NCBI GenBank assembly: GCA_026413225.1
Contig: CM048553.1
Coordinates: forward strand, 137,723,190 to 137,787,189
Origin: Otis tarda
Taxonomy: Eukaryota; Chordata; Aves; Otidiformes; Otididae
Reading direction: 5' to 3'
DNA length: 64,000 nucleotides
The notes under the pieces were generated by a model that saw nothing but the letters and a program-made list of their open reading frames with translations, was not told the origin of the DNA and searched no databases. The stretch's first letter is position 1. Each line of letters opens with the position of its first letter. Below are positions 26,301-37,883 of the stretch, piece by piece. A program made the position numbers and the translations under genes.

Positions 26301-28029
26301 CACCTCTTCTTTTTTGCTTTTTTCCCAGCCCACTGACCTTTTCTTTACTCCCTGCAAAGTAGAATACCTACAGTGGAGGGATGGTGTGTGTTGCCATCCA
26401 CCACTGAACAGCATCAGTGATGCTCATGGTGAGACTGACCTCTCTCCTCTGGGCTCTCCACTGAAACCTTGATCAAATGGGAAGAAAAGGGATATCCCTT
26501 CCACTAAGATAGCTGAGAGCCAAGTCTGCTGAGCACACCTCAAGGATGAGTCATTTATAAATCCAGTGGAAGTAGAACAGGGCGGGAGATGCTGGCTATT
26601 TGGTACCATCAAGGGTCAAGAGCTCTAGCTTCTCTTGGGGCAACTTCAGACAAATTCAATGACAAACCAGAAGCTGTACAGAGGCTCTAGTCTCCCTAGG
26701 AATGAGCAGAAGCTGGGCAAAGGGTTTGAGGGCCATATTTTTATCCTATTTAGGGTGTTAAGTGTGATGTGAGCACTGTGACCTTCATGGATCTAACTTC
26801 AGGTCTTTCTGGACAGAGTTTGAACTAACAGTCAAATAAACTAATTTGAAAAAGGGAAAACTATCCTGTAAGTTCCTACAGTTAAAAGGGCTCCTGACAC
26901 TCTGTTTTGACTTTTCTCTTATCTTCTCTTCTGCCATAATAAAAGCTTTCATTATGCCTTAACAACATGGAACACTTTCACTGGGAGGAATTGAGACTGC
27001 AAGTATCATGACAGTGCTGAACAAATCCGAACCCATGCTCTTAGGCAACTGCTCTTAAGTAGAAGTTCTTTAACATAGTCTCTGTTTTTTTCCACAGAGA
27101 CATCTGCAATGAAGAAGAGATACTAAAAAGCAGTGATTCATTCAAGGTAGACTAGGGATGCACATCTTTCGTGTTTCCTCATCTACACTGCTTTATGGCC
27201 TATACATTTTTTGCTTTTCTCTTTCCACGTTCGGTCTCCCACCATTTACATGCCACTGTAGGCAATGTGCCACATTGGCACTTAAAACATGAAAAATCAG
27301 AAAAGGGGAAAGAGAGACACAAATAAAAGGTAGGCCTGCAGCACTCACATCTCGGTGTCCTTTCCTGACAAGCAGCACTTCCATTTGCGTTGGGGTGCCA
27401 GTTCTATCAAACTTCTGTCTTGTATCAATTTTTAGCAGCATGGATAATTTATTGCATCTAGGATGATAGAAAACCAGCTTTATACATCATTCAGCTTGCA
27501 AAAGATGTGTAGCTTCAGTTCCTTAATGGTGTCATTTTGGCTGAATGCTATTAACAGATTACCCCTGCCTAGGGCAGTGGAGCATGTGCAGCAGAAAGAT
27601 AACCTTGTGTTCGTAATTTAATATTAACTGTTTTCTCCATAGTACCTCTTTCCAGTACATTAACAACAAACCAATATGGCCTTGTCCCCTGCGGTCGTAT
27701 TCTTCAGCAAAAAAATGGATTACATGATAGCAAGTTCCTGAAGATTTCCAATGAAGTATTACAAATCACTCAACGCCTGCTCTGCAGAAATGAAAAATAA
27801 ACAGGCTTAGATTCAATCAAATTTAATTCCTCCAATTTAGCTTTACCGTACTTCAAAGGGTGCTCTTATTAATGTCTTGGTGAAAAAATGTAACAGTAAT
27901 TTTTCCCCCTTCTTATACTGAAAGCCTCCAGTTGTGTTCAACATATAGCGAGATCAAGAAAACGTGGTGGTTTTTTTTTTTTTTTTGTGAATACTCTGAC
28001 ACAGTTTGATATAAAAGTGTAAGCCATTT

Positions 28030-28870
28030 ACAGAAAACTCTTTATGGAATTTTTATCCTATTCCATTCCCGGGAGCTAAATTTATATCCTGCATTAGCTA
28101 TCATAGCACTAGAGTATTAGTCTTCTTGCAAGCAGTTCAGGGCAGTCTGAGGGCCCTATCACTCTCTACCACTCACATACACAGGCATTATGGGTTTATC
28201 TCATCTTCTGCAGCAAGTGCTAGGCCCGATTCATTCCTTTAGGCTACTTTACTAATAACCTATTCCTTATCAGGGCCTCTCCACCTCAGCTTGTGATCAA
28301 AGACCCAATTAATGGAATGGAGAAAGGTGAAGCATTCAAATAATGGAGACAGCTGTTTTTCTCTGTTAGAGAAAATCCATTTGTATTGTTATCGCAAGCT
28401 CCAAGTTCTGCAGCTCCTGTTTAATTCAGTCTCCCTCTATTTCTGCTGATGATAAAAAAGTCACAATGAACTCAGAAGAGAACGGCAGAAATATCACCGT
28501 GTTTCAACTCAGCCTGGGTTTATCAACTTGAAAGTGAAAATACAAGCAGATAAGGAGAGGAAATGTCCAACAAAGACCATATCAAATTTTAAAAAAAAGT
28601 ACTTTCATGCTGCATTCTTTAGTCACCTTTCTGAATGTTTTCCAGATCCTGATATACACTCCCTACATTAGCTGCCTGAATCAGAGGAGCAGAGGGTGAT
28701 AAAATCATGGGTTCCACCTCAATTGAAAAGTAATTAAAGAGGAAGAGTAATCATAATTGGCTGGCATGAACATTGTCAGTGAACTGCAGCTTCTTCTGAG
28801 CCTCAGTGTCCGGGTGCCCACAGCTAGGCTGGCTGTTTATTTCGTCATCACCGGTGGATGAGGTTAATTT
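28030..28870. promoter_or_regulatory. Candidate conserved non-coding/enhancer block
   Basis: The block lacks repeats and long reading frames and contains several recognisable binding-site-like words: ATCAAAG (TCF/LEF-like, near 28296), CAATTAAT (homeodomain-like, near 28306) and TGTTTAT (forkhead-like, near 28834). This texture is typical of vertebrate non-coding elements, but motif words of this length occur by chance. The call is an inference from appearance and needs alignment to other birds. Confidence 0.2.
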
Positions 28871-29917
28871 CTTCATCAGATAGTAAAGAGGTTGTGCCAT
28901 GCTCAAGTCTGGCGTTAAATCTTTTCCTTAACTGACTCCTAGGTGTAATTCTGCCCAGACTATTGCCAAGGAAATCCTACCCACTCTACGTGACAGCAGT
29001 TCATTTCACAAACGTGTAAAGGCCACATTACCATTCTCTTCCTCACCCCTTTGTAGTCATGTTGTCACACTGTCACATACAGGAATAAACATGGGCCCAA
29101 CGCCATGATTACACTTAATTGAACTACGTAAGACTGCAGCTTTAAAATACAACAGTGAAAACTAGTTATGCATTCTTAAAAATGATGCTATGCAAAAAGA
29201 AGAAGGAGGATGCATCTACCAGATATGCTCCGTGTGTGTGAGTGTGCGAGTGTGCAAGGCAAAAGCCTGCTCCATTTTTGCAGAAGTTGTTATTGCTTTT
29301 CTTATAGGCAAAGCAAGTGTTATTTAGAGATTGTGAGACTATTCACACACTGGGGGATGGTTTGGGTCTCTTTGATTACTTGGGAAACCTTTGAATCTGG
29401 TGCTTCAGAAGTAAGGCCTGAAAAATCTCGCATTTCAATTCTCCATTGAGCGTGGACAATGAGCACAATAAACAGGCACAAAGCTACAGTGTATGTGATG
29501 AGTTAAGACAGCAAAGCCTTTCCCAGGCTGATTGTTCACAGGGGATCACAGAATCTGTTAGGCTGAATAAGGAGAAATGCATTATGCATTTGCATGTATG
29601 ATAAACATTTAAAAGAGGACTGTGTGGCAACAAAGAATAATTCATAATAAACACGGAATGGCAAACATTTCAGACCCAGCTGTATTTTTTGAATCTTCAC
29701 AGACACCAAACACTACCATTTTAACACACAAGTTTCACATTTTATATCAAGTAGGCCAGCTGAATAATATTATTTATTTGTACATCAGGAGTTCCCTCAT
29801 CCTCCCACCCTGTTATTAAACCCATATCCAACAAATAAAGAAAATAAAAAGCTGCACTCAGAACAATATCATGTGTAAAATCTATGACTATCAATAATTT
29901 CCCATTGGAATAGTAAA

Positions 29918-29965
29918 ATGTATGGATTCAAACATAATTTTATGTATGGATTCAAACATTATTTT
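29918..29965. repeat. 24-bp tandem duplication, two copies
   Basis: ATGTATGGATTCAAACATAA plus four Ts is followed at once by a second copy with a single A-to-T difference. A recent local duplication in non-coding DNA. Confidence 0.85.
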
Positions 29966-32900
29966 AGGTATGTCTGTGAAATGGAAAACACAAGAATGAT
30001 GAAAACCGACATTAGGGTCTTTCATCAGCAATAAATTCATAATTCTGCTCCACCTGTAGACATTGCTGATATAATACACCAAAAGGGAATGCAGCTGTGA
30101 ACTCTTTTTTTTCCATACTTCAGCAGTCTCCATAAAGTGAAACCAGTCTTGAGGATTTATTCAAGGGTCTGAGAAAAATCTTAACGAAGGTACACTTCTA
30201 ATAAAGGCAAACCAGAATCATATTTAATATGTATTGGGCAACCTTAGGGTGGTCTTGTAAGATATGAAGTGACTTAAGGGTGGTCTCTTGCATTGGTCTC
30301 TGTAAACAGTAAAACACTAACGACAACCCACAGGGCTTAATGGCACAATTGTAAATGAAAATTGTTCAACCTGCCTGTAGCTCCCACCCCAGCTCCCAGA
30401 AACTAAATAAGTAATAAACCTAGTAAAGGGACAATCCTAGCAAAAAAGGTTGAGGGGAGCAAAAGACCTGAAGAATTTTGCAACAGCCAAATATACTGGA
30501 TTCTGATTTCAGTGAGGGGGATGATCTTATTCTTACCAAAGATTAGAAGAAAAGTGAAAAAATGCTCCTCTGCTCTCAGATATAATACTGCATCTGTGGG
30601 CTTCTGAACAACATATCTCATGATGGTATATGAGCTTCCAGGGTGAAATTTTGTCTCTGTCTTGAATATCTACAAATATTTGTGTATTCTTAATACATTT
30701 TTTCTAGTTCAGTCAAAGGATTATACTATTCAGTCAATTTCTTTAATGAGCTCTTGACAGAGAATAATTTTATGCTAGCTAGCAAATCTTCCTGTACCCA
30801 TCTTTACTCTGTGAAGCACAGTCTTTTTTTACTCTATGCTGCTATGCCATAGGATGACAGTGAATTGTGGCTTGAGCAGTGCGATGGCCTGCCTGCTTGC
30901 CCAGTTTAGGAGGAGGTTCAATCTCTTCCTCCAGCATCACTCAGAGAGGCTGAGCTGAAGGATTGCTACACTCAGATGCATCAGACAAGTAAAGATGTTT
31001 TCTCTCCTCCAAGGGAGTCTGGAAATAATGCAGCTGAGTTAAGGGAGTTATACACAACTAATAGCAAGAAAAGATGTAAACCTGGGGTTATGGTCTCAGA
31101 TTGGGCAGCCTATCAGCTGAAGTGAAACCTTCATGAAAACTTGTGATGGGAATTTGTTTTCTACATGCCCATTTGCAATTTTATAGCAACAACTTTAGCT
31201 GGCTTCTGCTCCCATTTCCACTCCTGCAGCTGCAGCAGCCTCTGTGTATTTACAGCAGAGAGCACAATATGACCTTCTGTCTTTTCAAGAGTTTGGCCAA
31301 GAAGGTTGTGCAGCTGCAAATGGATCCAGGTGCTTGGGCTGGCAGCCAGAAGTGGCTTGGACATTGATGGAAGTGGCAGGCTTCACACCTGGTCAGCTGA
31401 GCTCTCAAGGTCTCCGCAGCAAAGCAAACATACACTGCCACCACCCCTCTTCTGACCTCCATGCTCAAGCACTCTCTGAACTCTGGGCATTTTTCTGCTA
31501 GAATTGCCCTTGTCTTTAATATTGAGTATTACTTTCAAGGATTTTTATGGGGAGAGTTAAGACATGAAGAGCTAGAGCAGAGCTTATGTTGAAGAATATT
31601 CTCCTGTAGCTTTGATGTTTTAAGCTGCTGTTGTTCTCAAATCCAACTTAACTACACTGTTAGGAGAATACCAGTCTGCAAATTGAGAAACATAGTAGCT
31701 GCCACAATAAAACCCCAACATTTGATAAACAGTGCAACTTATCACTGGCTGGCTGATACCACTGTATTTGCTCTTCTGCAAGCAGAAAATTATTCAGGGG
31801 TCTGATACTATACTCGGATAAGAGCCTGAACTTTCAAGCCCCCTTGTAATTAAAAAAAAAAAAAATTATACCTCAAATTCCACCTATGAAAAAATAGAAT
31901 ATCCATAATTTATGAGCATCTTTATGAACTATTCTCAAATACAGCTTTTTCTTCAGATTTCAAGAAGATGTAATCAAAAAGCCAAGACTGAACAAAAAGG
32001 TTCTGTTACTGGTTAATTATAGGTGTATTGAGAGTTTTTAATAGGAACTTTGGGAGTGCCATAAGAATTATAGGATTGGGCCTGATAAATGAAGAGTGTT
32101 CAGGGGTTTAGGGCTGGATTCTTTCCCTTCTCTTTGCACTGCTACTTACATCTAATCCATGAGGAATAAAAGTAAATAAATATCCATTTAAAACATCTAG
32201 TTTTGGAATAATATCTAGTGCTGTTCTATCTCTTCATAGCTTAATTTGCTACTTTAAAAATGCTGAAAGGGTTCATAGTTGAATGGACATTTGTGGCAAT
32301 TTTTATATTTGGGTGCTTGTTTGCTAGTTTTAATTATAAAATATTATCCACCTTTCTTGATTTTGCATAAAGAGTCACCCTTGAAAGGCAGAAAACATCC
32401 TACGGGAAGCAAGTGTCTTTGTCCCTGTTTACTCAGTTACAGTGGAGCGCTGAATGGTCTCACACTCTTCTCCATTAAGACCTTTGCCAAAGTCTTTAGA
32501 TACACCATACTTCTTTCAGTGCCACCATCCTCCTTATGGCTGTAATCATAGTCTAAGAGCTGGCTTGATCCTTAAGAACCTGGTTTTATGCTCAACAAAG
32601 CACCTTTTCATTGGGCTCAAAGTGACAGAAGCCTTAGAGATTTTTCCTTGCTGTTCACTATGTCATGACAAACAAACGAGGTTAAACGGGAGCAGGACTT
32701 TGCCTGTCCAAAGCGCTACTTTCATACTCTTCCTTCCCCATAAGTGATTGAAAAGATGGAGTTTAAGGAAATGAAAGGGCGATACCTGAAACAAGGGCTA
32801 TACAGTGGGAATTCTGTAGCCTTTATCAAACACCTGGCATGCAAAATTGATAATGTTTTGGTCTGGCGCTTAAATCCATTCCTATGCCTGTCTTCATTCA

Positions 32901-33518
32901 TCAGCACCTCCTCATCAAGAAGTTTTATGAAATATTCCATTTTTTCCTTCTTTGGGTAATCTTCTTGACTTGTGCTTTTAATATTTAATAATTACCCACA
33001 CATGATTTAACCTTGCTACAAATGAGATTTCAAGTCAGCATCTGCTCTGACTTCATGTTACTCAGAGACTTCAAGTTTATGATGACATACATATGCGACT
33101 TGTTTTGCCAACTCTGCATACTCCACCAGCACAGTCTCAGAACTTCCACTCCCTCCCTCCTCTCTCCCTCTCACACACGTTTGTTCACAACATACTGAGT
33201 CAGTCCTTTCCCTCATTTTTTTTCTTGTTCAGGCATCAAAAATAGCTTTTTTTACTTGATAAGAACTTTTATATCCAGCCTGGCAGTTTTAAGATGGATG
33301 ATAGTTTTTATTTATTATTATTACTATTGTCTGAACACCTGAAGATAAGACAGATGCCTCATTCACAAAAATACGGGATAACATTCTGATCGTGTTGAAA
33401 TCACTGGCGATCTCAGCACTGACTTCAGTTAGGAGAGGCTTTCCTCACCATCTTTGTCACAGACCATACAATGTTGCATCCTGGTTTTCCAAAAATAACC
33501 TTGTTTGTTTCCCTATTT

Positions 33519-33566
33519 TGTCTTAAGCAAAGCAAGCTATTATGTCTTAATCAAAGCAAGCTATTA
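33519..33566. repeat. 24-bp tandem duplication, two copies
   Basis: Two adjacent copies beginning TGTCTTAA, then GCAAAGCAAGC or TCAAAGCAAGC, then TATTA, differing at one base. Independent in sequence from the duplication near 29.9 kb. Confidence 0.85.
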
Positions 33567-34320
33567 AAACAAGTCACCAGGAAGCCCCCAGTCACAGGGA
33601 CAATGAAAGGTGAATTTATCTTAACCGGTAAGAGAAATTTCCCTGATGTTGCCCATTTGCTGCACTCTAAAGACAAGCCTCACGTGAATCAGCCCCTCCT
33701 GTGCTTTGTTCGACTGGTGATATGGGCTGTAAAATCAACAGACGAGGATAAATTGAAAAAAAAAAAAATCCTCTTTCTATCTTTCTTCCACAGAAAGGAA
33801 AAGCAGACTTGAGAATAAAATTTGTTATTGCTCCCCGGTCATCCAAAAATATCTCCCAAAACACAAGACGTGTCAAGTGGTTAATACCTTTTGAACTTTC
33901 CTTTGAGCTTTCCTTTGTGGTTAGGGCCCTCTGAGCCTGCGACGTAGTGGCTGACAGTGATTAAGTTTCTGTATGCACACACGGTTCAAACTGCGCTTAG
34001 AAGAGCCACATTTGGTCATTGTTTACTTAAGTTTGCAGTAACAAATACAGATGCGTGGATTTGAATGTACACCTGGCATTAATCAGCTGCTGCTGCTGCT
34101 ATTTCACAGCTGCCTCCAAGCAAGGCAAAATGCTGGAGTGGAAATATGATTTCAGAATAACCAGAACTCTTTAAGGGACCCACACGGAGGAGGGAGACCT
34201 CCCTAACAACATTTGCTTCCAGCTTGTTTCAGCCTTCAGGGATTTTTTTTTTTTTGTGTGTTAAATCCCTCCTTATATGAAGAGATCTGCAGTTTTTCAG
34301 CTGAATTGTGTGCATACAAG

Positions 34321-34324
34321 TATG

Positions 34325-34354
<30 letters not shown>
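34321..34354. repeat. (TATG)n microsatellite
   Basis: About 8.5 uninterrupted TATG units. The uninterrupted structure suggests a length-variable marker. Confidence 0.92.
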
Positions 34355-34355
<1 letters not shown>

Positions 34356-35868
34356 GTATATACACACTTTAAGAATCAGCACAGACATTGCCTAAAACTG
34401 GAAAGGACCCACACTTGCTACAACCAGGGGCCAGGGAGACCTGAAAAGGCAGGATCAGTAATATTGAAGCGCTGCCCACCTTTTTTAACCCATTTTGGGA
34501 GATTTCCGGTGCTGGAAGTCTGATACTGCCTTCATCAATCAGCTCCAAGTTTAACAGGTCCTGAGAGGTGAAAAAAAAAACAAACCAAAGCATCCTAATC
34601 TCATTAGATTTAATTTAATCTCATTTCTTGCTACTGCTCCTGGACATGGAGGGCAACAGATTCAGATGCCAGGAAGACGAGGGATGTTAGGAGAGCAGGC
34701 CCCAGCTGCAGCTGGGAGAGGAGCAGGCATCCTGGCAGCCCTGTGCGAGGCTATCCATCACGTACCCCGCAGCAAGTGCCAACACCACGGGCTGCCACCT
34801 AAGTGGGTCACCTGTTGCAGGCGCGTGCTACCTGGGCTCACAGCATCTTCACAGCCTGCCCGCCGCTGCCAGATGGAGTTTGGGATGTCTGGCTTTCAGC
34901 TGCGAGCCCCAGTGGGGATTTCCCACCTTTGCAGTGTCTTTCTCTCTCAGCCATGAAATATTCCTGCGCTGAGTTCAGCAGAAGCACTCAGGCTGAGAAG
35001 ATCCTCCCTCCAGGACAGACCTTTCCTTCTAGAAAATCCTTTTCCTCTGGTATAAAGTAGCCAGTTTGTTTGCTTTTTAAGTTTTCAGATGTGTTACAGC
35101 ACCAGGCATATCTGAGGGGGCAGTGCTGAAGATTCAGGCTCATTAAGCAGCAGCAGTTGTTGATCATCAGCTGTAAGAGGTATGGTAGAATATAAAGGGA
35201 GGGAAAACAGGCATTTGTCAGTGACACTTTTTGCTAACGAGGCCTGACATATGTATTTATCTGTTCTCTGGTTAGATGGTGAACAATGTGTGAGTTTTGA
35301 TGAATTTAGAATATCTCTGACAATAGCTAGGAAATGGAAACTGGATTTTAAAAGACAGCGAAAGCAAGAAACATCACCCAGTCCCTGAAGGTCTTCAGTC
35401 TGAGGTTCAAGCAGGACATATCTATCTCAGTGACCATACTTACCTCGTCCAAGAGTAACGGGTATTTACCCAGTTCTCTTCATCTAGATTACAATCTGAA
35501 TAGATCGTATCTTCTAGATACATAAAGATAGATGCTATGTCTTTGTCTTTCATTTTATGAACATTCTGTATTTTCATTATTTATTTTTGTGTGCTAGAAA
35601 AACATACAACTTTCAGAAATTAGAGCAATATATCGATTCCCGCATAGATAATTCAACACAAGTGAAAATCCCCCACTCCTCTTTGCCTCTTGGAGAGTGC
35701 CTACACTGCAGGCACCAAACAGAGGGTAGCATAGAGTAAATAACTGCAAGATCACTGTGAGCTAGTAAGTGTGGCACAACACTGTGCAAGGAGAACAAGG
35801 CGTTGCCTGTCCTGAGCTCTGCACATGGCTGCAGCTGAAATTTCATTTAAAGCCCTTTTGCATGGGTC

Positions 35869-36007
35869 CATAGAATCATAGAATCATAGAATGGTTAGAG
35901 TTGGAAGGGACCTTCAAAGGTCATGTAGTCCAACCCCCCTGCAAGAAGCAGGGACATCCCTGACTAGATCAGGTTGCTCAGAGCCTCATCCAGCCTGGCC
36001 TTGAACA
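35869..36007 (-). mobile_element. 3' end of outer CR1 (minus strand), left of nested insertion
   Basis: From the left the sequence shows repeated TAGAATCA units, then GGTTAGAGTTGGAAGGGACC and CCAGCCTGGCCTTGAACA, the reverse complement of a CR1 3' UTR and ORF2 end. It stops abruptly at about 36007, where a plus-strand CR1 begins. The outer copy resumes at about 37152 with TTCCAGGGATGGGGCATCC. In an intact copy this follows directly on CCTTGAACA(C), so this fragment and 37152-37883 are two halves of one element. Confidence 0.92.
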
Positions 36008-37151
36008 TTTTGACACTGTCCCGCATGACATCCTTCTCTCTAAACTAGAGAGGCATGGGTTCGATGGATGGACCACTCGGTGGATAAGGAGTTGGCTGGA
36101 TGGCCGCACTCAGAGAGTGGTGGTCAACGGCTCAATGTCCAAGTGGAGACCGGTCACGAGCGGCGTCCCTCAGGGGTCCGTGTTGGGCCCGGCCCTGTTC
36201 AACATCTTTGTCGGCGACATGGACAGTGGGATAGAGTGCACCCTCAGCAAGTTCGCCGATGACACCAAGCTGTGTGGTGCCGTCGACTCGCTGGAAGGGA
36301 GGGATGCCATCCAGAGGGACCTGGACAGGCTGGAGAGGTGGGCCCGTGCCAACCTCATGAAGTTCAACCAGGCCAAGTGCAAGGTCCTGCACCTGGGTCG
36401 TGGCAATCCCAGGCACAAATACAGGCTGGGCGGAGAATGGATTGAGTGCAGCCCTGAGGAGAAAGACTTGGGAGTGCTGGTGGACGAGAGGCTCAACATG
36501 AGCGGGCAATGCGCCCTGGCGGCCCAGAAGGCCAACCGCATTCTGGGCTGCATCAAGAGGAGCGTGGCCGGCAGGTCGAGGGAGGTGATTCTGCCCCTCT
36601 ACTCTGCCCTGGTGAGACCCCACCTGGAGTACTGCGTCCAGTTCTGGAGCCCCCAACACAAGAAGGACATGGACCAGTTGGAAAGGGTCCAGAGGAGGGC
36701 CACCAAGATGATCAGAGGGCTGGAGCACCTCTCCTATGAGGACAGGCTGAGAGAGTTGGGGCTGTTCAGCCTGGAGAAGAGGAGGCTCCGGGGAGACCTG
36801 ATAGCGGTCTTCCAATACCTCAAGGGGGCCTACAGGAAAGATGGGGAGAAACTGTTCAGTAGGGCCTGTTGTGATAGGACAAGGGGTAATGGGTTTAAAT
36901 TAGAAGGAGCTAGGTTTAGATTAGATATTAGAAAAAAATTTTTTACAATGAGAGTTGTAGAGCACTGGAACAGGTTGCCCAGAGAGGTGGTGGATGCCCC
37001 ATCCCTGGAAGTGTTCAAGGCCAGGCTGGATGAGGCTCTGAGCAACCTGATCTAGTCAGGGATGTCCCTGCTCTTGCAGGGGGGTTGGACTAGATGACCT
37101 TTGAAGGTCCCTTCCAACTCTAACCATTCTATGATTCTATGATTCTATGAT
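36008..37151 (+). mobile_element. Inner CR1 LINE (plus strand), 5'-truncated, inserted into another CR1
   Basis: A 1.14-kb CR1 copy consisting of the C-terminal part of ORF2, the short 3' UTR (AGTCAGGGATGTCCCTGCTC and GGTTGGACTAGATGACC) and the terminal ATTCTATG repeats. It starts inside the RT region and was therefore 5'-truncated on insertion. GC content is much higher than in the flanks. The 36009-36320 part is about 98 percent identical, inverted, to 37183-37494 of the outer copy, so both belong to one subfamily and are young. No target-site duplication is evident, as is usual for CR1. Subfamily name not assigned. Confidence 0.93.
36009..37055 (+). CDS. CR1 ORF2 fragment: RT C-terminal half (retrotransposon-derived, truncated)
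   Basis: An open frame of 348 residues plus a TAG stop, entered in the middle of the RT domain; it has no native start, and the first ATG that keeps most of it is at 36117. It reads [13 protein letters not shown], then [15 protein letters not shown], then the RT catalytic motif FADDTKL (FADD at 36252-36263), the thumb/connection segment ([31 protein letters not shown]) and the typical CR1 C-terminus ending LDEALSNLI. In a full CR1 the protein copies element RNA by target-primed reverse transcription. Here the endonuclease and the N-terminal RT part are missing, so it cannot be an active enzyme. There are no internal stops, consistent with recent insertion. A 227-codon open frame on the opposite strand (36132-36815) is a shadow. 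Confidence 0.85.
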   Translation, partial: FDTVPHDILLSKLERHGFDGWTTRWIRSWLDGRTQRVVVNGSMSKWRPVTSGVPQGSVLGPALFNIFVGDMDSGIECTLSKFADDTKLCGAVDSLEGRDAIQRDLDRLERWARANLMKFNQAKCKVLHLGRGNPRHKYRLGGEWIECSPEEKDLGVLVDERLNMSGQCALAAQKANRILGCIKRSVAGRSREVILPLYSALVRPHLEYCVQFWSPQHKKDMDQLERVQRRATKMIRGLEHLSYEDRLRELGLFSLEKRRLRGDLIAVFQYLKGAYRKDGEKLFSRACCDRTRGNGFKLEGARFRLDIRKKFFTMRVVEHWNRLPREVVDAPSLEVFKARLDEALSNLI

Positions 37152-37883
37152 TTCCAGGGATGGGGCATCCATCTGGATGGGCGTCCCTCTGGATGGCATC
37201 CCTCCCTTCCAGCGAGTCGACGGCACCACACAGCTTGGTGTCATCGGCGAACTTGCTGAGGGTGCACTCTATCCCACTGTCCATATCGCCGACAAAGATG
37301 TTGAACAGGGCCGGGCCCAACACAGACCCCTGAGGGACGCCACTGGTGACCGGTCTCCACTTGGACATTGAGCCGTTGACCACCACTCTCTGAGTGCGGC
37401 CATCCAGTCAACTCCTTATCCACCGAGTGGTCCATCCATCAAACCCATGCCTCTCTAGTTTAGAGAGAAGGATGTCATGCGGGACAGTGTCAAATGCCTT
37501 GCACAAGTCCAGGTAGACGATATCCGTTGCCCGTCCCTTGTCCACCGATGCTGTTACCCCGTCATAAAAGGCCACCAAATTGGTCAGGCACGATCTGCCC
37601 TTGGTGAAGCCATGTTGGCTGTCACCAACCACCTCCTTGCTCTCCATGTGCCTTAGCATGGTTTCCAGGAGAATCTGCTCCATGACCTTGCCAGGCACGG
37701 AGGTGAGGCTGACCGGCCTGTAGTTGCCCGGGTCTTCGTTACTCCCCTTTTTAAAAATGGGGGTTATGTTCCCTCTCTTCCAGTCATCGGGGACCTCACC
37801 AGACCGCCACGATTTCTCAAATATGATGGCCAGTGGCTTGGCAACTTCATCCGCCAGTTCCCTCAGGACGCGTGGATGGATCT
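37152..37883 (-). mobile_element. Outer CR1 (minus strand), right part with internal deletion
   Basis: Continues the copy begun at 35869. On the minus strand it runs from the RT fingers ([13 protein letters not shown]) through the palm to the segment DAIQRD, then jumps to GGATGCCCCATCC near the ORF2 end. About 690 bp are missing relative to the inner copy, and about 13 unmatched bases (CGCCCATCCAGAT on the minus strand) sit at the join. It is 5'-truncated near 37883, where similarity to CR1 ORF2 stops at a codon equivalent to MHPRVLRE. The nested structure shows that this copy predates the plus-strand one. Confidence 0.9.
37153..37883 (-). pseudogene. Broken CR1 ORF2 (RT palm) of the outer copy
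   Basis: The minus-strand frame shows [76 protein letters not shown] and FADDTKLC (FADD at 37240-37251), the classic CR1 RT palm order. One in-frame TGA at 37408-37410 replaces the tryptophan of R-S-W-L-D seen in the inner copy. After QRD the frame runs through the deletion join into unrelated codons. An apparent upstream extension to 37971 uses a TTG and lies outside the element. It is therefore a dead fragment. Confidence 0.85.

Larger units (their letters stand above)
23346..35868. other. Long intergenic spacer with small repeats and possible conserved blocks
   Basis: No supported gene in about 12.5 kb. It contains an exon-like signal at 25933-26013 (treated as a finding only), two 24-bp tandem duplications, a (TATG)n tract, a T18 run near 27968 and GC-richer patches near 24270-24490 and 34660-34960. 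The 28.0-28.9 kb part has the balanced, motif-rich look of vertebrate conserved non-coding DNA, but this cannot be confirmed from one sequence. Confidence 0.55.

Noticed and set aside
36132-36815. 227-codon frame on the minus strand
   Set aside because: It is antisense to the CR1 ORF2 frame at 36009-37055, which has clear RT motifs; the reverse frame is a shadow.
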